In this document: positions 12,601-26,700 of the stretch, piece by piece
Layout of the letters: each line of letters opens with the position of its first letter
Position numbering within the stretch: the stretch's first letter is position 1
NCBI RefSeq assembly: GCF_051020985.1
Contig: NC_135003.1
Coordinates: 12,393,501 to 12,457,500 of the forward strand
DNA length: 64,000 nt
Direction: 5' to 3'
Source: Nomia melanderi
Lineage: Eukaryota; Arthropoda; Insecta; Hymenoptera; Halictidae
The notes under the pieces: generated by a model
Told to the model about the DNA's origin: nothing
Seen by the model: the letters and a program-made list of their open reading frames with translations, nothing else
Database searches by the model: none
Position numbers and translations under genes: made by a program

Positions 12601-13479
12601 CTGAAACATTGGAATGTGCGTGAAGATCCGCTGACTAACAATTACCGCGTCATCCTTTTCTACGTCCGCCATGCTAAAATCTTCGTTTCTTAGGGTGGAT
12701 TCGATGCTACCTCTCCGTAATTGCAACCTTCCGGTCCCGTTGAGTGTTGCAATTATCCAATGTTCACTGTATATTATTCCATTACCCGTCCGGCTAATTT
12801 GCCTCGGCGGTGCCATTTTAAACGCCGCCACTTTCTCCCTCTCGTCTCTCCCTCTATTCGCGTACGCACGCGTTTCTCCCGACGCTTTTCCCTTCTCCTT
12901 TACTCCGTTCTCCGTCGCGCGGCCGGTCTCTTCGCCGCTGAGAAATGGAAAACGCGGTCAAAGTATAATTTGAATTTAATCGCGTAATTCGGGTCACGCG
13001 TAATGGCACGGAGGAATCGTCGCATCCGCGCTCGCGCGTGCGACGCTTATAAATATTCACCGGGCGATCGTGTTTCGGCGGAATTGGTAATTCCGCGTGA
13101 CGATCTGCACATAATATGCGACGAGACACTTCGTTACACCGGCGGAAAGACGCTGGAAACGGATTCCGTAAGAAACTGGGCTGCGCAGTCGAGACCGACG
13201 CGCTGTTTATTATTCTAATATTTCTCTATGAACCGAATTATCTCTCGATCGGCCGATTGTTTCGCGTAGAAATTTGTGCTCGATTCGTGGACCTTTTTTT
13301 TCGTCGTGAATACCTGTTATATTATTAATTGGACTTGTACGCTATTGTTTGGGGATATGAATTATTGTAAAACTCGCCGGGAATGTTGGCCAACTGTGAG
13401 GCAAGAATTTCTCTAATCAACGTGGATGTGCTATAAAATATTTAATATTTAGATAATTAACATACAAAACATAGAAAAT
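9700..13479. other. Long stretch without a recognised gene
   Basis: Mixed CpG-rich and AT-rich DNA. A diverged TTAA-4-like fragment begins near 10090 (GGTAGAACTACCTACCAGTC), and a weak one lies at about 12346-12556. No exon or RNA gene could be supported. Confidence 0.4.
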
Positions 13480-13674
13480 ATACAATGCCGTGGAGATCGC
13501 TGGTGCCCCCGGGTAAATAGAATTATTATAATTCTCTCAATTAAACGACGACTGTTTGAAAACATTTCTACATGACAAATAATTCAACCTACATCATCGC
13601 AATAATAATAACGCAATTCGATTAACTGATTTAACATGTATTTATTTTCTTGAAATCGTGTAGCATTCGTTGAT
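13480..13674. mobile_element. TTAA-3 MITE, diverged
   Basis: It shares the ATTAAACGACGACTGTTTGA / GAAAACATTTCTACATGACA region and a terminal GTAGCATTCGTTGA with the copies at 31086 and 48703. Confidence 0.45.
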
Positions 13675-14855
13675 AAATTGAAAAATTCTTAATCGCATTT
13701 GATGGATGCCGTCGTTCAGTCAAGATCAATTTCTGAATGAGCGAGATAGGTTTCTTTGAAACAATCGCTGACGCGTAATCCTTTAATCCCGTAATCCGTT
13801 AATCGCTTGATCTTCCACGCGAACGGGACAGGTTTCTGACAACAGGTTGCGAGTGATTCGCCGACCGCCTTTTGCCGGCGTAATCCGGAAAGATCGCTGA
13901 TTAGTGTCTCTACATAATCAAGACGATTCGCGCGCGTTCCGAACGGTTCGAACGAAGAAAACTGTCGTCCGGAGACAATGATCTCGATATTCTCACGGAA
14001 CCGGCATGCCAGGTATTTCCACAGCTGTTGGAAGAAAAAAACGGGATTCGAATATTCTCGGCGGGATGAATGAAACTGATTTCGATTCACTACGAAACCG
14101 AGATGCGTGTGAAACGTTACAGCTAATTGCAAAAACAATGGACGGCGCAACGCGTAAGCTTGAAAGTGGTGAGAGCCGCCGTTAAATTAGCAAGAAAGAG
14201 CTGTAAAATTAGCAAGCCTATATGGCGGCGGGAAAGTAACAAAATGGTGGGCACGCGGGATATATCTCTATTAACGAATCTTTCAAGCGTTCAATTGCGT
14301 TAGAAAGGATACGTGTTATCGGGTAATTTGAGACGTGAAACGGTACGCGATTCCGATTCTCCATGGATCTCGTCGAGCGATCTTTTATATAAATTCTGCT
14401 GAAAGTTTAATTACGTGCAACACAATCCCGCGTGTAATTAGATTCATCGAATGCATTCAATTAGTTCGTTGAATTTTCTTTAATTATGTTATTCAATTGC
14501 AACGGTTTTACTGTAAAACGAATGTGCGAATATCGGGCTCATTGTTTCGCTTTTTCTGTCCAACGTGTAACGATATCAAAAAGAACAATTAAAAAACACT
14601 TAAGGTTCGATATGTATAATTCTTATTTTACAAGTTTCATTCGTGGAAGTTAAATATAACGACGAACAAATACACGCGATTGTTTATGTGGCACATAAGA
14701 TTAACATTAAGTGAAACAGCAAAACACTTTATAGTGCTTTGTCCATAGAAAACTTGATTACATCAAAGATCCACGTCACATACGTCACATAAATCAAATT
14801 TAATAATTATTATTTGATATACTGTGTCTATTATTCGTTAAAGAAATCCAATAAA
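13675..14855. other. No gene recognised
   Basis: A 144-codon - strand frame at 13716-14150 has no recognisable domain. The rest is AT-rich. Confidence 0.35.
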
Positions 14856-14860
14856 AATAT

Positions 14861-14912
14861 AGTGGAAATTACGGTAGCATAGTTCGCTATGTTCACCGTA
14901 TCATACCACTTT
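14861..14912. other. Short imperfect hairpin
   Basis: Arms AGTGG/CCACT, ACGGT/ACCGT and CATAG/CTATG close on a TTCG loop with two asymmetric internal loops. About 50 nt in total. Confidence 0.4.
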
Positions 14913-14969
14913 CACTACGCTACTATGTCATCAAACTTCAAAAGTTTCCTACTAGAAACAACCAACACA

Positions 14970-15122
14970 TTAATGAAACATACGCAAGATTTGTTGAAAC
15001 TAACAACGATAAATCACACATAAATCAAGGTAAACTTTATCTTAACATTTCACGTATCAACGGATTACACGAAACTTAATGTTAAAATTTCGCTGTGCCA
15101 AATCAACTGAGAGGCGTCTGTA
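14970..15122 (-). mobile_element. TTAA-1 fragment, old
   Basis: It matches the reverse-oriented half of TTAA-1 (ACACATAAATCAAGG, CACGTATCAACGGATTACAC, AAATCAACTGAGAGGCGTCT) but lacks both ends. Confidence 0.4.
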
Positions 15123-16920
15123 AGAAAAGGCTAATAAACCATATCACACCGCTTTATTCATTTCCACCGACATCAACGCCGAAAGGACTGCAACCAACAA
15201 ACGTTGCAGCCGCGAAGGATGCGGCGAAGGGTTAAACCAATTGCGGCGCAGCGAGGCGGCGACATTTTCTGAAAACGGCCCCACCGGATGCGCCGTTCCC
15301 ACGCAATCGCGATAACGTTCCCCCGGCGTCGAAACGGCAGGTTTCCATGGAAACGATCAGTCGCGACGATACGACAAGAAGCCGGTTACCTCATGCAGGA
15401 AGTTCAAGGTGGAAACTGGAAGTGGACGACGACCACGGCGGCGAAGGTAGCGAAAGCACGTCGTAAAAGCCGCGCTCGTAAAGCGTCTTTGTCACCAGTT
15501 GGTCCCCGGGCATCGTCCCCGGATCGGATCGCCTCCCTCCGCCGGCGTTTCCCGCGGATTCCGACCGACCGACCGACCGACCGAGCGAACGTGCGCCTCC
15601 GTAACGCTCGAAGAACGCCGGCCACGTAAATGAATGGAACCCGTTCACACAGAAAGAGGAAGCGAGAGACGAGAACGAGCGGGAAATGCTCTCCCAATGC
15701 CAAGGTTGCCCGCAATTACGTTCACGCAAGTGAAACGCGACGCTGCTTGGATTCGGCGCTGCTGGACGACGCTGACGCCATTTTGGTACCGGTGCCGCTG
15801 GAGTTTCGGCGGCTCTGTTGGCGATGTCAACGTCTTGCCTTGTAATAACGCGACACTCGTGCTGGGGATTTTAAAAAGAGGACGCGAGTAGTGTTTTTTA
15901 AACTGTATGTATTGAGATTTTCATGGGTTTATCTTTTAGTTTAGGTTACCAAATCAGGTTATCTGGTTTTCTTAGGAACGTTTGTATATTCTGAATGATT
16001 GTGAAAGAAGGAATTGAGAGTAGCTTTGAACAGAATTCAACAGGCATGATTGTTACTCGATTCTTGTGAGTTCTGATGAAATATTCTTCTGTTATCAATT
16101 GTTATAATTTAGAACAGATATGGTATAGAATATACCCAGAATTTTTCTTGACCGAATATTTTGATGCAGTTAAGTATAGAATCTGTGTAAGGTGAAGTGA
16201 TCAGTGACAAATCTGAAATTGAATTCTCGTTTCGATAATTTGAATGATAAAATCTCTGCTAAGGGATGAAGGGTTTGATGGCGTTTAGCAATATTGCTAA
16301 TGATACAAGATATTCGTCGGTAGTTATGGAAACGACACAAGCAAAAAATCTGAAGGAAGAGAAGATAAGATTTATTATGTACATCGGGAAAAGTATATTT
16401 ATTGGCGCGGAATTAATGATAAACGAAGGTGTTCAAAGAAGGAAGGTGTTGATGTTCAAGATGATTCAGCAGCTACGGCCAATCGTAAATGTCTCCGGGA
16501 AAGTTTTGCCGCCGCGTAGGAAAGGTATTGTCGCTGAACGAAGACTCGCAACGGTCGTGGGAGCCGAGTCCACCTATTTCTTCCTTTCTATGTGCCCACT
16601 GCCACTTGAAATCTCGAGTCCGCTACGTGGAGTTATAGAAATTTTCAATGGTCAAGTCAGTACTCGCGACACTGCGTAAATAATCGGGGACAAGAAGTTG
16701 TATTCCTGAACACCGTCGATTCCATACGCAAATGACACAGAAAAATTAAATATCGTAACAAAACAATAGCAGTTATAATCGTGAGCCACCAAGAAACTTC
16801 GTGTACCATAATTCAATATCTGTCTTACGATCTTAAGATCCTTTAAACTCCATTTTGACATACATAGTACAATTATTAAGAACTCTATTAATACTTTCAA
16901 CGGATAAAGCATAATATTAT
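15123..16920. other. No gene recognised
   Basis: A CpG-rich block (15170-15850) contains overlapping frames on both strands, then AT-rich DNA. A 137-codon + frame at 16266-16679 has no recognised motif. Confidence 0.35.
15561..15584. repeat. (CCGA)n microsatellite
   Basis: Five uninterrupted GACC/CCGA units. Confidence 0.85.
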
Positions 16921-17145
16921 ATTATATTACGTTAACAAACATTTCCGTTCCCAAATAGATCATGTTAACAGATGATTAACCATATATGAATATTACGTTA
17001 ACATACGATTATCCGTAAATTTATTATGTTTACATGTGATTAATTACCTATTATTATTACGCTAACAGGTGATTATTCGCGTATCAACGTTACGTTAACA
17101 GGTGATTATCCACGCGTTATTATTATGCTAACAGGTCATACAAAT
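16921..17145. repeat. 33-bp minisatellite, seven copies
   Basis: GTTAACA-like cores start at 16931, 16964, 16997, 17028, 17061, 17094 and 17127, so spacing is 33 bp except one 31-bp step. The unit begins GTTAACAGGTGATTATCC and ends TATTATTAC. The right-hand copies are most alike. Confidence 0.85.
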
Positions 17146-17231
17146 AGGTTAATACGCGTCTTTCGAGCGCGACGTCCGCGTTCCCCGCCGCTTTCCATGC
17201 ACATCCTTTTATCTGAACCCGGCGACCGACA

Positions 17232-17252
17232 GACCGACCGACCGACCGACCA
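17232..17252. repeat. (GACC)n microsatellite
   Basis: Five GACC units, the same motif as at 15561. Confidence 0.85.
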
Positions 17253-17553
17253 GCCAACCGAACGGCCACGGTGTGCCTCTCTCGGATAACACATCCTCGC
17301 GCATACATTCTCCCCGGTAGTTGCCCGAACGTTAGGGGAGCGCGAGGCGCGCCGATTTAATGGGACGAAGGTGAATTCTAAATAGGCAGTAAAACCGATT
17401 CCAATTACCATCTGATAAATCAAGACGCGCGTTTAGCGTCATTAACAGCGGCGTTTTTCACGCTTGATATCATTAGCATACACACACGCCGGGGAGAGCC
17501 GGCCGCGGGAGAGAAAGGTGATCGTTTCGATCATGTTGCCGCACGCTACGCTG

Positions 17554-17586
17554 TGCCGTGCCACGCCACGCCGCGCCACGCCACGT
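17554..17586. repeat. GCCAC-rich short tandem repeat
   Basis: GTGCCACGCCACGCCGCGCC-type pentamer repeat, about six imperfect units. Confidence 0.7.
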
Positions 17587-20500
17587 TCGTTCGTCCATCT
17601 TTCTTCCCGATCGTTTCATCCCTTTTTCCAGGCATGTCCTTTTATCAAACGTTGAACCGTAAATCAACGTTTATCCCCACAATCACACGCTGCTCGTATT
17701 AATTCGTCGTCACCGCTTTCTCCGATCGGTGCACCGGAAGCGGCTGGCCCGCGAGTTTCAACCCGAACGACCTTGACTCGACCGAACCGATTAAACAACC
17801 GGCTAATTAGTTAATTCGAGTCCCTCTCGCAGTGTGTAGGTACTCGGGTTGCTTTCTGCCAGCACCGGGTCAACCGCGGTGTACACCAGCCCGCTTTTGT
17901 TCTGTGGGAAATCGACGCGCCGGAAGTTTCGTATTCAGCCTAGCGTGCATCGCCGACGACGGACTCCCCTTTATTATAACCGAGCCTGGCGTACGACTCG
18001 TTACTGCCTTATCCGGTCTGCCGTCTCTACAGGTGGCTACTCGGGGTTCGTTTACCCGATTCCCGCGGCAGACGTTGCCTAAAAGCTCGCGGCCCGTGTG
18101 TCTCTTGGTTCGCGTTCACGATTTCGGTACCGGAAGACCGTTAATGGAAGACTTAACGATTCTACTGAAATTGATCGCTCGTTTCCTCCTCTATCCTACG
18201 GGTTTAATGCGGCTCCCATTGAGGAAGGCAATTAACTGACTGTTGAGGATTGATTATAATGAAGTTTCGTATTCCGGGAGGTTTTAACTATTGCAATTAT
18301 GTTCTTCTTGGTTATGATTGTCAACTGAATGTTTTCATTACAACTCAGACATTTCTTACACGTTATAGAGAAGTTCATTTGTCGAAGATTCGCGAGTGAA
18401 CGCGAAGTGTATTTTTGGTTCCTTCTTTCTGGATGGCATGCGTTATTGTCATTGGAAAATTCATTGAGAAGTTGTTAGGCGTTAATCGTTGACTTGTAGG
18501 AGATTATTAAATAAATACTAGTGAGCGAAGTGTTAATCCCGTTTCAGGAAACTGTAATTTCCTGGTTCCATTTCCGTGCACCGTGAAATTCTTCATCCTT
18601 CGAGCTGAGATCCGGAATGAGATACGGTGTCGCACGCATGGCTTATTGGCCGAGGTCTTGAACTTGGACTCTCTGGTTCGGAACCGTTACATTGTTCAGC
18701 GAATCGAACCGTTTGATTTACTTACGGAGAGTCGTCTTCGTTCGATCAGCTATTCGTTTTCGGAGTGAACAAGTTAAAATCGGAGAGCTCGTTTCGTGAT
18801 TATTTTCAAATTAAAATTCCACGGAGAGACACGGACGATTCAGTCGTTTCCGCGTGAGCTTTATTTTAATTTAGATAATTTGCAACGCTGCTCCGCGAAA
18901 AGAATGTCTTCCACCGTACAACCGGCGGCGAGCGGTGTGAATATTCTTATCAAGGGAAATCGCGAATGGGGGATGATGGCGAGAGATTGCCGCGGTCGCA
19001 CAGTGAGTGGTGCATTCTCTGGCACGCAGATATATCTGTATCTTCTCAGGCTGAGTCACGCGCTCTTCGTTTCAGTCAGAATTCAAAGGAGCTCCTTCAA
19101 AACAATGGCGTTCATGCAGATTCAGGATCCGTTTAATGAAACCCGGCTTGTCCGCGGGACAGGATATACGGACTTACTGTTAGCATCTACAGGGAAACAC
19201 AAAATTTTCCATTCTTGCTTCAACAACACTTCTCACTCTTACTTCTCGTGATGTATTCGTGTAAACAGTTTACACGAACCAATTGTCTTCAATCCTTCTA
19301 TAACATTCCGCTGGCTTCCTCGAGCTTCTCTGCCGCAGAAGAAGCACGTCGAATTTCGAGGAAACTAGCACCTTTTCGAATAAACAATTACCCCCGTCGA
19401 TTACATCGTCCTCACTGAATTCGTGCCTCAAACTTTCCTTTGAAAGTTCCAAGCCTCAAATCGCCGATCTTAGAAGAAGACTTTTAAACGGAAGAAATAA
19501 TATATTCTTAAGATTTTGCAATGCAAACATCATTTCTTATAAAATTTATTCAAACATTCGAAACGATGCAGATTTAGTTGTCGGCGCATATTCCTCGGGC
19601 TCGTCCACTGTTCCCCGAGCGCCATTTTGGTGAACGTCGAAGGAACGTTTGTATCATCGCGCGCACACACGCGCAACACGAAATTTCCGGCGCGTTCCCA
19701 TGTGGCGAGCGGGTTCATCAAGATGTCACATCGAGATGTTCAGGCACCGTGAGACCTCGCGAGGACGAGGAGCGAACGGACGGCCGTACGGAGGCATCTG
19801 CGAACCAAGAACCGTGGAAACGGTCAAAATGTCGTTTTGAATAACGAGACGATATCGAGGCGCCCGTGGGGGCACGTTACGCCGCGGACGAAACGATGCA
19901 CGCCCGATAAATCCCGCTAATGCCGACGATTAATCTCGGACGCGACCGGGCGGCGCGTCTTCCGGAATGGATACCAGCGTCACGAGGAACCGTTTCTTTC
20001 CAGCCGAAAGCTTGGCCCAACTTTCCGCGTTGTCCTTCTGAAATCTGCTAAGATAGCATCTGTTGAATATAAATTCGTAATGATTGCATTATCGGAACAT
20101 GGACTTCCTGCGGTGGCACAGAATTCAACAGAATTATACGGCAGCATTTTCGGGGGAGAAACGCGGATTTATGGATAGGGGTAGTTTTATAAACGTGAGT
20201 CGCAGACGAATAAATTTCATCTCTCGATCCATAAAATTCCCCGATAATAACTATCCATAGTTCCCTGATAAGAATCCCCGGCAAACATGCGTTTGGCCGA
20301 TCATACTTTTGCTCGCAATTACACTCAAGACACTTGCCTATCGACCTAGTATATCCACTCCGCTAATTAACCAGAAAGCGAAACGATCGACACCGACCGT
20401 ACCCTGCGACACTAAAAATTCAACTCTAATTTACCTCTCCCTGTAAAGTGAACGTCGGAACCGCTCCATCATGCGAACAGGAAATAACCTACTCAACGGC

Positions 20501-20956
20501 GAGTCTTTCGGAACGTAGTTTCACGCGTTACACCTACAAGATTAAGTTCCAGGTTCATTCAACGATACCCGGCGAACGAAATCGATTCCGATCCCCACCG
20601 AGAACGGAATCGGCACGACGGAAAAATCCCGGGATCGTTTCATACACTCGCGGCGGTACCGCTTCACCTTTCCAACCGCGCGACTCATTAATCTCATTGC
20701 CAACGAATTGCCGTGAAATTCGTTGAAAGTAAACGCCGCGCCGACTATACGCGGCGAGGCCTGGCCGGCCGGCCGCGAAAGTCGTCAAAGAATTATGAAC
20801 GTCCAGCGTTAGAACGCGTTCGATTCCTGCCGCTTTCTACGAGTCTTAACCTAAAATTCGACGGTCGCCTCCCGGCGTAAACTCGCCGCTAAGGACACAT
20901 TAACAATTCTCGCAATCTTTCTTACTCTCGTTTTCCCTGACGTTTCCTCTTCCTGG

Positions 20957-20990
20957 CTCTCTCTCTCGCTCTCCTTCTCTCTCTTTCTCT
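20957..20990. repeat. (CT)n low-complexity tract
   Basis: Pyrimidine-only run of CTCTCTCT with occasional TT and CG. Confidence 0.75.
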
Positions 20991-23692
20991 GCGATAGGGA
21001 GAACGCAATTACCGCGGTGCTCGGCAAAGCTTATCGCGCAACGATGCGACCTTTCCAAGGCGGTGAAACCGGCAACGGCCTGAGACCCAGATAAGAGACC
21101 CGCGCGATGTAACAATTTCATGCGAAAGAGAAAAACGAGCGTTCGCCAGCTCTCGGCCACGGTGAAAGGTCCGGCGCGCGGTCGCTAATAGGAAACCCGG
21201 CGCGAAACGACAACGATCCGAGCGCGTTTTCCGCCGATCGGCCGATTTCGTTGGAAATCCACAGGGACAACAACGCCCGACCGGCTCGTTTCTTTTGTTC
21301 TCCATCTCGGTTTTCGTTCTCCGCCGCGCCGCAACGCTCGTTTACGTAATTACTTTCACTGAGACGTCGTTTGACTTCGCTTCTTCTAAACGTTAATCGG
21401 CAAGTCGCCTGCTTCGTTTTGCCCGCACGCCGGCAGTGGCTCGCGACGCGGAGCGTGTCGGTCGCGTGCTCCCACCGAATTACTCGTTTTACGCGTTTCC
21501 AGTGTCGTTAAATGCTTCCCTTACGATTGTCGCCCGGATATCTTTTATTTGCCCGGACAGGAGCCGGGCGGGATGTCTGCTGCCGGTTCCGGTGGTTCGT
21601 AATGCGCTTATCTTTAGGGCTATCCGGATTTTTTACTTTCTCCGCTATAAACGTCGCTATCGGGATCCTAGTTTTTCTCCCGGTTGTTCGGTCTTGTTTG
21701 AAACATTTTCGTTTTGCATCCCGTCGTGGTATACCGGACGCTTTACGGCGTGCTTTCCGCGATATTGCTCTTGCCGATCGGTTCAGACCTGTTTTCCGCA
21801 GTCCCCGCACGGATTGAGTTATCGTTGACTCTCTCGCGGCCTGTTCGCGATGATGGTTTTGTTATCTCGTACATTAAACTTCCACGTTCCAGTATAATCG
21901 CGGTGAATAAAAAACTCTATGAAACAGATATAAACTGTTAGACTTTAGTGGCGGCTGAAATAGAAGATCAAGAGGTGATTTTCTCTCAACGCCAAAGAAG
22001 AATCGAAAACGGATTATCGAGCAACGTCACTTGCTTCACGACTTTAACCAACTGAAACATTCGTCGAACAATTCTCCGTCAACCGAGTTCTAGAAATTCA
22101 TCAAGCAACCAATGAACACATCTCGAACATCCGCCTCGCCGAAGAAAAAGTTGATTTCGAAATCGTGCGCAGTCGCCGCATGTTCCCGAAACCAGCGACC
22201 TAAGTTTCATCAGGTGAACCCGGTGCGTGACCTCGCGCGTGGTCCCGCCGCGACAGAGGCGGCGAGGCCTGATCGCCGATAAGATATACCCAGGCGCGGA
22301 AGAAAAGAGCGGCGCTCGGTCGATCGGCCGTGGAAGGTCACCGTGGAACAAGAGGAAAGTATCGGCGGAGGCGATCGCACCAATAAAGCATCGTGCCGCG
22401 GCACCGGACACGTCCATTCCGAGCAACGGCGCGTTATCGGGTGTAATCGGCCGCGCCACTTTCACTAATGCACCGTTTACAACGGACGAGTTACGCTCGT
22501 GTCGCGTCCAGCCTCCCTCCCCCCACCGGTCGCCGCCATTCGGCGCGGATATCCACACCTCGGCGTCCCGGGACGTGTAAACCCGGCGAAAAGATCGTTG
22601 CCCGTCGCTTTCCTAATATAAGGAGGCCGGCCATTGTAGAAATCGCGATGCCCGCGATAAACCCCGCTCCCTCTTCGTCGCGGTGCAATTTAGCCGCGTC
22701 GGCGGCTACAATTTAAATAAATTTCGAGCTTATTCTTCCTCTCCACCGTGCACCGAACCGGCCGCGCGTTACGCGCGTTTCCGGCACCTGCCGCTCGGCC
22801 GCCTAGCTTTTGTTCGCCGCGGAAACTGTGCAAATGGAGCAATTAAACTTCGAACTTCACGCACCGAACACTTCGCTCCCTCCAGCGCAGCGGACGCGTG
22901 AGATTTCTCAGGATTGAAGACGGCGTTGGAAATGGGCGACTTAAGATCGGTATCGAATGATTTTCTCTGTTCCTCCGCCGTTTTTCTTGCTCGCTTCCTT
23001 CTCCCCTCTGTTCCTCCCGGTCTTCCGCCCGCTGGACGTTCTTCCATCGCGCGTATCTAGGCATTCGGATCCGTGGACGATTAATTCGTTTACGGTGACT
23101 GACGTTTACGACACTTTGCGTTTTATGATTTACGGCCGGTTTCGCATTGTGATACAACCCACTGACGCTATTAAACGGCTATTTCATATTTTCTCGTGAT
23201 TAATGATTGTTTCGTAACGTTCCATCGGCGTCACCGCGCGCCGGGGTACGGGCTGATCAGGGACACCTCCTTGACCGTGACGGACCCGCGTTTCACGTTC
23301 ACGCGTTTTTATTATCGCAACCGCGCGCGTTGTCATCCGTTGGATTGAATTTTCCGTTCGCCCGCGATCCCCCTCGCCAGGATCCGTAATGAATAACGCA
23401 ATAAACATTTTATTGTGACTCCCACGCGCCGCTGGCTAGTAATGAGTACACGGCGAATGAGATTTCACCGATTCGCTGTGCGCTTTCCTACTTACACCTT
23501 TTGTCCGAGCTTTTTCGCGTAGTCCGCCGCGCGACAAAGCTCTAAGAAGACTCGTTAATACATAGTATGTAGTAGACCTTCTTTATTATTCTCTGATACA
23601 TCGACGAATGAATCTTATACTAATATGTTAATACAAATAATCATACTTCTATCATTTTGCTGTTTAATCAAATATTGTAACCAATTCATCTC

Positions 23693-23709
23693 CCGAGTGC
23701 AAAGGGTTA
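23693..23709 (+). mobile_element. Solitary TTAA-1 terminus
   Basis: CCGAGTGCAAAGGGTTA matches the right end of TTAA-1. The preceding 150 bp may be a decayed copy. Confidence 0.45.
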
Positions 23710-26700
23710 TTACAAATTCTCTTCTCGTTTCACAGATGAAATACAGTAGAACCTATATTACCCAGCTCGCCTAAGTCTCAAAATTAGCGATTCGATTGGC
23801 CCAGATCCTACCGTACCGTTCGTTGCGTCAGAACTAACAATTAGATCGACACAGCAAGTCATCGTTGATCGGTTAAGTGAAATCGTATCGACGAATAGCA
23901 CATTAGCATTGAAAATGCGACGAGAAAACATGAAAACTGACCAACGACGTGCGTTTCAGATTACTGTCAGCTCTCGAGCTGCCGGCTCTCATCGAAACCG
24001 AGGCATCACTGTTGCTGCAGCTATTGAACAGAGCACGGCAAGTGGACGATCCCCCTGTCCCGTGGGCAGCAGGCAGCCGTACAACTTCTCATCTCCGTGT
24101 AATACGTGGCCGACCGTTAACGAGTAACGTATTGCATAAATTTTCCCGAACGCAGTCGCGGGACGTTTCCCCATTATTCCCGTCGAACGCCTTAATGAGA
24201 CGCCGCCGGAATGTTTGGAATACGTTTAGCGGCTGCGAAAGCTGTGTTGGCGCACGCGGGCGCACCTTTCCGAGCGGCATGCGCTCGCTCGCTCGCGCGA
24301 CGCTAGTCAAGGATAACGCCTACCGTGCTAAAATTAAATATCGCGGCACCTGTGGCTAGGCAGCTCTACGCGTAACACGTTTCGAATATAATTTCTTCGC
24401 GGTGCCCTATCGCGGCCTTGGTTGCCGCGCGTTGTTTCTTCTACAGCGGGAAGATCCGGATCGTCCGGTCGCGCCGCGGATCGGCGGAATTACCGGGGAT
24501 AATTATCACGGAGACCGTGGAACGCGACTTCGTTAGAACGAAAAAGGTTTTTTGCCAAGAACACCTGTCTCCCTCTCTCTCTCTGTCTCTTTATTCTTAA
24601 TTTCGCGCGAGCGCAGAGCCTCGTCATTATTATCGTTGCCGAGTCGTGACCAATCGGAAAGTGAAATTAAAACGCCGCCGTGGCACGCATGCGCGGAGAG
24701 AAACTGTGTATTCGTCGGATATTTACACGACAAAGACGATTATAAGTGTTTCGTGTCAATCGACGGCTGCAGGGGGGGGCCACCGGGGATGTATTTAATA
24801 TTTACGGCGAACACGGGATGTATTTATTACCCGTTTCATCGCGGATACTCGCGAAGATATCGATTTTTTACGGACGCCGTGAGGATTTTATTAAGCGAGC
24901 TCGAAAGAGAGGCGACTCGTGTACGCCGGGCCCCGTTTCTAATCCTCTTATAGCCATGCGAGCCGATCAGCGGCACCGATATCATACATCGCCGTCATTT
25001 TTAGTGTAAGAGTAATTACGAGGCAAACATGAAACAGCGGGCTGGAAAGTTAGTTACCGGGCTTGATCATATAGAAAGGTGATTTTACTTTCAACCAAAC
25101 GTAAGTACTGATTTCTGGTTATCTAAGCGAACATCTCGCGGACGAAACAATGCGCGTTTAACGGCGACCGCGCGCGGACGCATGTACGTTGTCGTGAAAA
25201 CTGGAGTCAGACCAGTTTCGGTCGGTTCGAAGAATGGAAATTCGATGCGGAATCGAGTTACTCGGTTTACGGAGCTGTATTTGAGAATCTTCGATCTTGA
25301 ATCCGCTTCGGAAAAGTGGACACAGTTCAAAATTCGATTCGAAAGATCCAATTCTGACGATAGACTCAATCTTGAAGACTCTTGTATGGAAGATCAAGTT
25401 TTTCAAATCGGAGATTCCAGCTGGGTCCAAGGAATCTATAGAATCTGAAATCTAGGAGACTAAATTTAGTGTTCCCAGAATACAAACATCCTAGCTAGAA
25501 GATTCTTATATTAAAAGATCGAATCTTGATGATCTTCGAAGCAAGTTCGTATATCTCGAAATTCGAAGACTCTAGTTCAACGATCGTCGGATTCAAGTGT
25601 CCCAGTTCATTAGATTCCGAGATCCAAGCTCGAATCCCTACGGATTGCCTGAGAATTGGATGTTTCCATTCAAAGATCTCTCCGGCATCGGTCCGGGTCC
25701 AGGTATCCCCGGGCTTAGATCTTAGATTCCAAGTCCGGCCGGGCATCGGGCACATTCCATCGCATTTCCCGTTTTTTAAGTTGATTTTATTAGTGCTGCC
25801 CGGCCGTTTTTAGTTGCCTTCAAGTTGACATTCATGCCTCGGCCGGCATAAAATCTTCGGCGAAACGAAACGGTGCATTCCTCTTTTCTTTCCTCCTCCG
25901 TCGCCGGCGGCTCGGCTCGCCAGCTGTTGCGACTTTATCCGCTGTTTTATCGGAATCTATAAAACCGGCATTTCTATTTCGCCTACTTCAATAGAGTCAT
26001 ACCCGCGCGGAGATCATTCGTTCCTCCGCGAGCATCGCCGGCCGTGAGCCTCGTAAGACGCGTTAATAAACAATTTAACACGGACCGTTATAAGACGCAA
26101 TTACGGGGCACCGGTTTCCTGAAAAAAGGCAACGAGCGCGGCGAGGCGGCGAGCATCGAGAAAGCAATATCGGCACCGTGTAATTACGGTTTTTGCCCGG
26201 CCACTCTTTCCTCAGGTGACGAAAGTGAGTCAAACTGAATGGGGAAATCGGCGATCCGCAATGATCCTCGCGCGGTATCGTTGCGTAAAGGTGAAAGAGA
26301 GGGGCGTAGCCGGGCCGGCGCGACACGACGCTGACGCCGCAAGAAAGGTTGACCGCCCAGCGTGTCCCCGGCGCATCCGCCGCGGACCACGGACCAAAGA
26401 ATTTTCTTCGAGAAAACACTCTATCGCGGCGTTACGTCATTATCCAAGCAACGATCTCGGAGGAAATGCAATCGGTATGCAAATACCGTGCGACCACGAC
26501 GATTACGCAATATTATTTAACATCCCCGCGAGACGAAGTATACAGTTATCGTAACAGTCGAAACGTCTTTACTCAAATTTACAATGCAACCCGAGGATGC
26601 TGTTGTACGGGCATTACCATATCAGGGCCTGTCGCGTTCCTGTTATCCGCTCGCACCGAGCATTACGTGTTGATTCGCCAATAACAACAACTCGGTGGTA

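Larger units (their letters stand above)
17146..23692. other. Long CpG-rich region without a recognised gene
   Basis: There are many frames of 60-159 codons, but they pile up on both strands (for example 21436-21828 and 22079-22558), are Arg/Pro/Ser-rich, and contain no domain. No RNA gene was recognised. Confidence 0.4.

Noticed and set aside
13716..14150. 144-codon - strand open frame
   Set aside because: No recognisable motif and no supporting neighbour or splice site.
16266..16679. 137-codon + strand open frame
   Set aside because: Composition is plausible, but no family was recognised and no transcript signals were seen.
16921..17145. CRISPR-like spacing of repeats
   Set aside because: The 33-bp units are contiguous with no unique spacers, in a eukaryotic sequence; it is a minisatellite.
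22079..22558. 159-codon - strand open frame in GC-rich DNA
   Set aside because: Overlapped by + strand frames of similar length over the same bases; no domain.
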